A DNA stretch of 64,000 bases from Tritrichomonas musculus (Eukaryota; Parabasalia; Tritrichomonadida; Tritrichomonadidae). The position numbers and the translations under genes are program-made. The stretch covers positions 558,001 to 622,000 of the forward strand of contig JAPFFF010000022.1 in NCBI GenBank assembly GCA_039105265.1, read 5' to 3'. The notes beneath the pieces were generated by a model that worked only from the letters and a program-made list of their open reading frames with translations, did no database searches and was not told the DNA's origin. Positions within the stretch are counted from its first letter, which is position 1. Every line of letters starts with the position of its first letter. Below are positions 59,201-64,000 of the stretch, piece by piece.

Positions 59201-60518
59201 TGAATGTAATCGTTTGAGACAACGTGATGATGACAAGATAACAAGAACCAAAATACAATTGAAGAAATTCTGCAAGCTCCATCACCTGCCAACACTCATA
59301 ACTGATGAAAAAGAATACTACAATTTGAGAGAGAACATAACGGGAGGATTATCAAATGTACTTCATCGAGTGAACATTAGAGGTCAAACATTAATCAATA
59401 AACTCAAATATGATGTCGTTAATGACAGAATCATTAGCTATGACACTTCAAACATAGTTTCACACGTTGCTGGTATTGATTTCAATTCATTGTATCCCTC
59501 ATCATTCAGTTCAGTAAAACATTCATTCAATCCTTATCACGGAGGAATCATGTACATGCCTGGTTCATTTATAAAACGATTTGATGTTTATGATGAACAA
59601 GGAAACAAGAATGAAAAGGTTCTTAATACTGCAATGAATATCATTCAATCAAAGAAGCGATTTGATGCAAACCCTGAGTTTATATTCAAAGCTGAAGTCA
59701 AATTGAGATGTCCAAAGAATAAAATCAACGATTTGATTAATTTCCCTCCTGTGTTTAGAAATATCAATATAATGAATGATGAGCAAACGATTGGAAGCTA
59801 TATGTACAAATATATGAAAGACAATAAACTGAATTCAGCCGATAAAGAAACAAGAAAGCTGACAATGTTGCTTGATACATGCGGAACATTTATGACGTTC
59901 TCGAATTACCTTTTATGGTTTTTAATCGACCACGGACTTATTGTTGATGACATTAAGAGCTTAAGTTTATATGAAGCTCATGACGGATTCAATCAATTTG
60001 TTTGTGAGTTTATGAAGAAGCGTCAAGATATATTGTCGGGAAAGACAAAAGGTAATGAAAAGTTTTACAAGATTAGCATGAACGGTTCTTACGGATATGA
60101 CGGTATGAATTCAGAGAACTTCAATAAAGTAAGAATTGTTGATAAAAATAAAGCATTTCAATTGATTGCATCTGATACTTATCGTAATGGATGTAAATTG
60201 TCAAATGATTGTTATTTGATACAATCACAACCCCATTCATTCAAATGTAATACATGTCTTCAGGAATCATTTTGGACATTAGACAATGCGAAATACTGGT
60301 ATTTGACTTTCCTTTATGACTTTCTTTACAAATGCATTGACATGAATAAGATTCATTTCAACTCAGTCGATACGGACAGTCTGTACATGTCTATAGCTGG
60401 TGATATGAATAAACCGATTGACCAGTTGTTTGATTACGTCATCAAAGACAAATCATTTTATGATAAACACATTTATAGCTTTATGCCAAATCCTGCAATC
60501 AATGATGTATATGATTAA
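56298..60518 (+). CDS. Large protein-primed family B DNA polymerase of element E with embedded HNH domain
   Basis: 1,406 residues up to the transposon insertion. An acidic run lies at about 81-105. The Cys...His module has DDCLCWYRF (about 359) and IIHIMYI (about 485). A zinc-finger-like CPHC...H...C lies at about 497-520. Exonuclease: YDFETM (about 567), FGFNSSRFDSN (about 667), SYNDNDVEM (about 803). Between exonuclease and palm is an HNH-type domain (about 931-975): CHLCGEHF, TLDRIDNNKGH, N and CAECN. Then motif A AGIDFNSLYPSSF (about 1061), motif B KISMNGSYGYDG (about 1256) and motif C DTDSLYM (about 1355). It is much larger than the B polymerase. A transposon interrupts the gene near its 3' end. 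Confidence 0.9.
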   Translation: MSSRYYYRKDTKSFVIEQIRYINNELQLKPRLSTSKPSDYDVKHFKNILENYLTSFGFREHEGNRIDDISILDFVNRMKREAEEQEEEEEEEQFEEEEQNDEQKLKQKQIENNIKIAHDALNKALQLIKSENILLRPLPPKTNKQPQRYEDIRFNNENAELIEYLKKFGYKGVHSKHDSYFIINEPENFDEAVEACSHFIDQFPNDNEKVERLDEDSKEPIKIYYKNGVSSIEDINEYLTETVFKQEVKPFKIYFQLTGIFEIPSKNESERYTYEASDIKWKNYKASVPIIVRENKDIDKVKLYVESKIHEYETTTSNIKLCIVWSVSFTISRVVKITGKIDEVSELFGKNKYIIIDNVDDCLCWYRFLACCLNKQLIETRTFKISDRTAAAKKILCDEHGLSYTKKPSKAAKQLINTFKGITIEEMKESAKNHNINVNIYEYNQTETDKKGFFDLQDQWHNTDESNKTFSALLYSKDKIIHIMYIINAEALTNIHICPHCGSYIHKGNNNIDRFNRHVEKCDGKFKKDFIPSREALPYCPHILNNPVYLYCLSYELEWKPTKHYITYDFETMEQKIEKKVSDKSVINSRLIPLSVSSCVKLDKGLITKNFNIRTNEFIAKWIDWLFVVGCDVYVDKLNHLKSFIKDKSEEELNKIDTSLKTITVFGFNSSRFDSNLFKEQLIKNHWSIDSGMIGTATSLKQFILKSSKYPIRLRFIDAQAFVAGGTLKQFGIDFGGISNSSKGVFPYEAINSENYNEVLSKNEPFKYEDFYSYLNQKNPLTKADYEEYLIDSKRFATRWDYLLSYNDNDVEMMINPIDNLIQMNAEYKVDLISNLSLSKNASCIKYALAYKDFNPKNDYETINKMNTFKPSMKWWLNKCDNYRKQDMKHNFCSQKGDSSLQSNQNQRDISKCVSEKDFDAFMKLYESNETGKCHLCGEHFTYNNKPTLDRIDNNKGHQIDNCLLACAECNRLRQRDDDKITRTKIQLKKFCKLHHLPTLITDEKEYYNLRENITGGLSNVLHRVNIRGQTLINKLKYDVVNDRIISYDTSNIVSHVAGIDFNSLYPSSFSSVKHSFNPYHGGIMYMPGSFIKRFDVYDEQGNKNEKVLNTAMNIIQSKKRFDANPEFIFKAEVKLRCPKNKINDLINFPPVFRNINIMNDEQTIGSYMYKYMKDNKLNSADKETRKLTMLLDTCGTFMTFSNYLLWFLIDHGLIVDDIKSLSLYEAHDGFNQFVCEFMKKRQDILSGKTKGNEKFYKISMNGSYGYDGMNSENFNKVRIVDKNKAFQLIASDTYRNGCKLSNDCYLIQSQPHSFKCNTCLQESFWTLDNAKYWYLTFLYDFLYKCIDMNKIHFNSVDTDSLYMSIAGDMNKPIDQLFDYVIKDKSFYDKHIYSFMPNPAINDVYD

Positions 60519-62252
60519 TCATGCGTTTTTTACCCAAATTCTATTGGGTTATTGTTTTTTTAACCCTACCCATTGGGTAAGCATAATTGGGTAAAAATAA
60601 TTCAATACTATCAGAAATAATAAAAAAATTAGCTTTTTTTTATTTTTATTACTAGTAAATATCATATTTTTCTAATTATTATAATAAAAAATTCAAAATT
60701 TATTGATATATTTATAAAAAAAAAAGTATTTATTTAATTATATACGTTAAATAAAATTAAATAACTTTGTTTGGGTAAATTACCCAAAACCCAAAGGTGA
60801 ATTATTTAACCATATGCCTCTGAAATTTTGGCCTTTTTAGGTAAATTGGTTAGCTGGTATTTTAACCCAACAAATTCAATAGATTTCCCCAATGGCAAAA
60901 GTGGTCAATTTAAGGTTAAAACATGTTTAGCATTAAATCATGAATTTTATATATTTATTGGAGTATAGATGAATAATTGATGAATTACATATGTGGACAA
61001 GTTACAAATCTAGACCGATTATAGATGTAGGTTAATTATGAACGAAGACAAATTACAGATGAAAGTTATTTACAGATCTCGATGAATTGCAAATGAGTAT
61101 CTATTACAGATGAATTTGGATTAGTGATTAATTGCATACTTAGACGAATTGTAGATGGATATTAATTACAAATGAACACAAATTGCATATATAGATTAAT
61201 TATAGATATAGATAAGTTATAAACTTAGATGAATTACACTCGAGAGTTAATTACAGATAAAAGTTAATCAAAAGCGAGAACGAATTGGAGATAAATTGCA
61301 TATTACGACTCACAGATCTAAATTAATTGCAAATGGAGATGATTCATTGGCGAAGATTAATTACAGATTTAGATAAATCCTAGATAAAGACTAATTACAG
61401 ATGAATTACATTATGTAAACAAATCACAGTCTAGATGGATTGCAGATGTTGATTAATTGCAAACATAATCGTATTACAGATGCAAATTGTTTAGTTTTCT
61501 TTCTTTTTTGCAGGTTGGATTAGAGCAAAATTAAAAAACTTCTCATTTAATTATTTTTAGAAGCTCCTTTCGATTGAATCATTTTATCATTTAATTCCTT
61601 TAACTCTTTTAACTCAGATACCTTCATAATACTAGCACAGAATTGTTTTTTATAAATTTTTTTATAATTCTTTTTGTTATTTTCTTTTTTCTTTATTTTT
61701 TTAAAAGATATGAAGAATGAATAATATATTATTTGTCTGATTATCCAAAATTGGGTTGAATTTTTAATAGTGTTAATCCAATTATTATTATAAATTATAT
61801 GATTCAATTATTTAATTGCATGAACAATTTCATTTTAAGATACTGAAAATACCATAAAATAAAAAAAAAATCATTGCTTAATATTTTGAACTTTATACCT
61901 TATTACCTATTTTATATCTTAGTAAAACTAATTACACCATATTTTTTAAAAAAACTCAAATTTTTTATTATATTAATATTAAAAATAATACTTGTATTTT
62001 TTTTAAAAAAACAAGAATACTTTATTTTAAACATGCTATTTTCATGAAAAATGGACAATTATATATTATTTTATTGGTAATTAATTGAATTTATTTTTAA
62101 TACACTAAATCATAAACAATTTTTAAAATTTAATACCTGTCAATATAAGGTGCAAATATACGTTTATGAAAAAATAACTTTTTGAATACTGGGTAAGAAT
62201 TGAATGGTTGGGTAAAATTTTGTTACCCAAATTCACCCAAATCGCATGATTA
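60516..62252. mobile_element. Non-autonomous TAATCATGCG transposon with 8-bp target duplication
   Basis: 1,737 bp with a perfect 10-bp inverted end, TAATCATGCG (60516-60525) and CGCATGATTA (62243-62252). It is flanked by the 8-bp direct repeat TATATGAT (60508-60515 and 62253-62260). Subterminal ACCCAA/TTGGGT motifs are clustered at both ends. It has no transposase. The middle consists of degenerate tandem repeats. An 8-bp duplication fits hAT-like, P-like or Merlin-like transposases, though the end sequence is not a typical hAT end. It has inserted into the polymerase gene of element E. Another end of the same type is at 39414. Confidence 0.85.
60960..61490 (+). repeat. Degenerate tandem repeats inside the TAATCATGCG transposon
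   Basis: About twenty or more divergent copies of a short theme, ATTACAGATGAA / TTAATTGCAAAT, with spacing of roughly 14-28 bp. Confidence 0.7.
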
Positions 62253-62260
62253 TATATGAT

Positions 62261-62617
62261 GAGAAAAAGATTCTCGGATGCTGTGTAGAAAAGTTTGGAG
62301 CAAATCAAGTTGCTTTGTGTGCTAAATGTTATACGATTTGGTCAGATGACAAAACAATTTCATTAAAGCTCAAAGGTGTTTCATTGAAGAAGAACAACAT
62401 CAAATCAAGTGATTACAAAAATGTCATTGATAAGCAATCAATAATGAAAGGCAAAAATATAAACCTTCAAATGAATTCACAACTGATGAGTAAAATAACT
62501 GTAATCAAAAATGCATTAACAGCAGCACATTCAAAAATGTTGGTTTTATCGAATCATTGTTGTTGTCCTTATGTCAATGGTTTCACTGCAAAGGATTATT
62601 TCATTGAGAATCATTAA
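62261..62617 (+). pseudogene. Remainder of the element E polymerase gene beyond the transposon
   Basis: Coding sequence that directly follows the 8-bp duplication, with GANQVALCAKCYTIW and GKNINLQ. Position and composition mark it as the far side of the interrupted polymerase gene. It ends 51 bp before the HNH gene. The paired cysteines and CCC near the end may bind metal. Confidence 0.65.
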
Positions 62618-62668
62618 ACAATTAATTTAATGATTTTAAAAAATCAATTTTTTTTATTTTTGTTATAA

Positions 62669-63307
62669 ATGAGTCAACCAACTGAACAAACACAAATTGA
62701 AAATGCTGAAGCTGAATTTGAACCTTTGAAAGGTTTTGAAAGTGATTATGAAATTCAAACAACTTTCCCTTATAACATCAAGAATAAGAAAACAGGAAAA
62801 ATAATAGCTGAAGGTGAATACAGACAAAATGTTTATCCGTGTGTAAACCTAAATAACAAAATATATTATAAACATATTCTTGTAGCAAAGCAATTTATTG
62901 AAAACCCTAATAATCTACCACAAGTCGACCATAAGAATAGAATCAAAACTGATTATCATCTTGATAATTTACGATTTGTATCAAGTTCAGAGAATAATAA
63001 AAATAAATCAAATTATAAAGGTATTCAATATGAATTCATTGATGACATACCTGATGATGCAATTGTTATTGATTTCTATGAAACAAAGACAGAAAGGAAA
63101 GAATTTGAAGAAAACACGTATTATTATTACCATGATGATACTAATAATGAAGACATTTTTTATGCAAAGATTACTGATAATATTTATAAAATTCTTCATA
63201 TCAATACAAATAAATCAGGCAATGAATTTATTTCAATGAACGATATAAATAATCAAAAAGTTAGCGTATATATTAATAGATTCAAACATCAACATGATTT
63301 GATTTGA
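62669..63307 (+). CDS. HNH endonuclease-like protein of element E
   Basis: 212 residues, homologous to 23254-23859 of element B. A NUMOD4-like start (FEPLKGFESDYEIQTTFPY) leads to the HNH core (about 70-110: HILVAKQF, VDHKNRIKTD, N, LRF), then the tyrosine-rich, group-specific C-terminal half (YYYYHDDTNNEDIFY, INRFKHQHDL). It could be a homing-type nuclease carried by the elements or a recombination enzyme. The T-tract leader AATTTTTTTTATTTTTG stands just before the start. Its stop is 6 bp from the end of the convergent fibre gene. Confidence 0.8.
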   Translation: MSQPTEQTQIENAEAEFEPLKGFESDYEIQTTFPYNIKNKKTGKIIAEGEYRQNVYPCVNLNNKIYYKHILVAKQFIENPNNLPQVDHKNRIKTDYHLDNLRFVSSSENNKNKSNYKGIQYEFIDDIPDDAIVIDFYETKTERKEFEENTYYYYHDDTNNEDIFYAKITDNIYKILHINTNKSGNEFISMNDINNQKVSVYINRFKHQHDLI

Positions 63308-63313
63308 TTTGAT

Positions 63314-64000
63314 TTACTCTTTGAATACAGCTAATGTTCTTTCATCAATGATACTTGTAATGATTCCAACGGTCATACGTTTTATTTTTGATGTTATTGC
63401 TGTCTCTCCTGAAAGAACTTTCAGCTTATTGTCTTCATTATCGATAAACACCTCATCACCGATTGAATAACATGATGAATCATTAACGCGAACCATATAA
63501 TCACCATGTGAACTAAATGTGATACATTTATTTTTGTCATCGATTCTCACACATATACCGACATACTCCTTCCATGTTCCTGATGTTTTGACACTACAAA
63601 TACAATCAGTTGTATCATCTGCTGTTGATGGTTTCCATTCATCACCAACATGTTTGTAAACCTTACCTGTCATATACACTGGAGAACCAACAACGAAATC
63701 ACTAACAGAGTTCATTGATGATTCAATCGGAGAGTAATGTGTGATTGTTGTGTTTGATTGCGTTCCGTAAATAGCAGCCTTAAATTTTGATAAATAACCT
63801 CGGGACATGATGCATCTTGAATATATTTGTTTAGCATCTAATAATTCCTGAGTAGTTGTCCAAGAATATCCACTTATTGGGAAATTATATGTCAGGGGTC
63901 TTCCTGATGCTATATCAACAGTGTCTTCATAATAGAATGGGAATTTGAAATTGTCGAAATACACAGTTCTTTGATGTAATACAAGAACAATGTTATGCGG
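63314..64000 (-). CDS. Fibre-like protein of element E (C-terminal part; start beyond window)
   Basis: The minus-strand frame is open from the window edge to the stop at 63314. Its 229 visible residues match the C-terminus of the element D fibre closely: HQRTVYFDNFKFPFYYEDTV, SWTTTQELLDAKQIYSR, TTITHYSPIE, ADDTTDCICSV, GDYMVRVND and the end RTLAVFKE. The conserved cysteine pair in DCICSV is kept. This C-terminal domain probably forms the tip or a trimerising head (inference). Confidence 0.85.
   Translation of the reverse strand, partial: PHNIVLVLHQRTVYFDNFKFPFYYEDTVDIASGRPLTYNFPISGYSWTTTQELLDAKQIYSRCIMSRGYLSKFKAAIYGTQSNTTITHYSPIESSMNSVSDFVVGSPVYMTGKVYKHVGDEWKPSTADDTTDCICSVKTSGTWKEYVGICVRIDDKNKCITFSSHGDYMVRVNDSSCYSIGDEVFIDNEDNKLKVLSGETAITSKIKRMTVGIITSIIDERTLAVFKE

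Larger units (their letters stand above)
53101..64000. mobile_element. Polinton element E (left part; continues beyond right edge)
   Basis: Gene set: small proteins, packaging ATPase, family L protein, a small membrane protein, a large polymerase with embedded HNH, an HNH gene and the end of a fibre gene. It is a third lineage: its polymerase and ATPase are distant from those of B, while its fibre end is close to that of D. The left boundary is only approximate, because no terminal hairpin is recognised between the D fibre gene and the first E gene. A 1.7-kb transposon interrupts the polymerase gene. Otherwise the visible genes look whole. Confidence 0.78.

Noticed and set aside
59089-59300. 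Intein in the element E polymerase
   Set aside because: The HNH stretch lacks the Cys/Ser start and the His-Asn end expected of an intein, and the flanks are not at a conserved motif.
61547-61807. 86-residue minus-strand frame within the TAATCATGCG transposon
   Set aside because: Lysine/isoleucine-rich translation of AT-rich sequence without motif or leader; not enough to call a gene.
1-64000. tRNA or rRNA genes
   Set aside because: No cloverleaf-like GC-balanced segment or rRNA signature was noticed, so none is called.

Overview
The window reads as a stretch of an AT-rich, intron-poor protist nuclear genome that is packed with Polinton/Maverick elements (virus-like DNA elements with a protein-primed polymerase, a retroviral-type integrase and capsid genes). 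Five copies or parts of copies are visible, here called A to E. There is also a mariner transposon, a short-ended non-autonomous element with an 8-bp target duplication, several AT-rich inverted-repeat inserts, a 121-bp tandem repeat, and only one gene that looks like the host's own (a GT61-type glycosyltransferase). Dense Polintons, mariners and intronless genes fit a parabasalid such as Trichomonas or Tritrichomonas best. Entamoeba-like protists are an alternative, and no rRNA or tRNA gene is present to decide.

Layout. 1-7391: element A, running off the left edge. It carries the polymerase (with a mariner just upstream of its start codon), a coiled-coil/GIY-YIG protein, a basic bZIP-like protein and three small proteins, all on the minus strand. 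7613-30560: element B, about 22.9 kb, nearly whole and young. It has matching inverted ends and a 5-bp CACAC flank on both sides. It encodes a giant fibre-like protein, polymerase, endonuclease-like genes, a candidate major capsid protein, packaging ATPase and integrase. A second, related Polinton end (30566-30829) abuts it. 31389-32903: the glycosyltransferase gene. 32904-35838: AT-rich sequence holding an inverted repeat around the 121-bp tandem repeat. 35839-39413: element C, a remnant with a Polinton end and a fibre gene. 39414-42988: AT-rich sequence beginning with the end of a short-ended transposon. 42989 to about 53100: element D, of a different lineage with more C-ending codons (polymerase, integrase, small genes, fibre). 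About 53100-64000: element E, running off the right edge (ATPase, small genes, a large polymerase with an embedded HNH domain, HNH gene, fibre). A 1.7-kb transposon sits in E's polymerase gene.

How the genes fit together. In Polintons the polymerase copies the linear element from protein-primed ends, the integrase inserts it, and ATPase, capsid and fibre genes would package and deliver it. The fibre genes are mosaic between copies, with nearly identical blocks joined to diverged ones. All four polymerases share an N-terminal Cys...His module. A conserved unnamed small protein family (family L) occurs in A, B, D and E. GIY-YIG and HNH genes are scattered among the elements. Genes are tightly packed, with divergent starts as close as 17-19 bp, overlapping convergent stops, and T-tracts just upstream of most starts. 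B has about two or three broken genes, C is a broken remnant, D's polymerase is broken, A is cut at its right side, and E is interrupted by the transposon.
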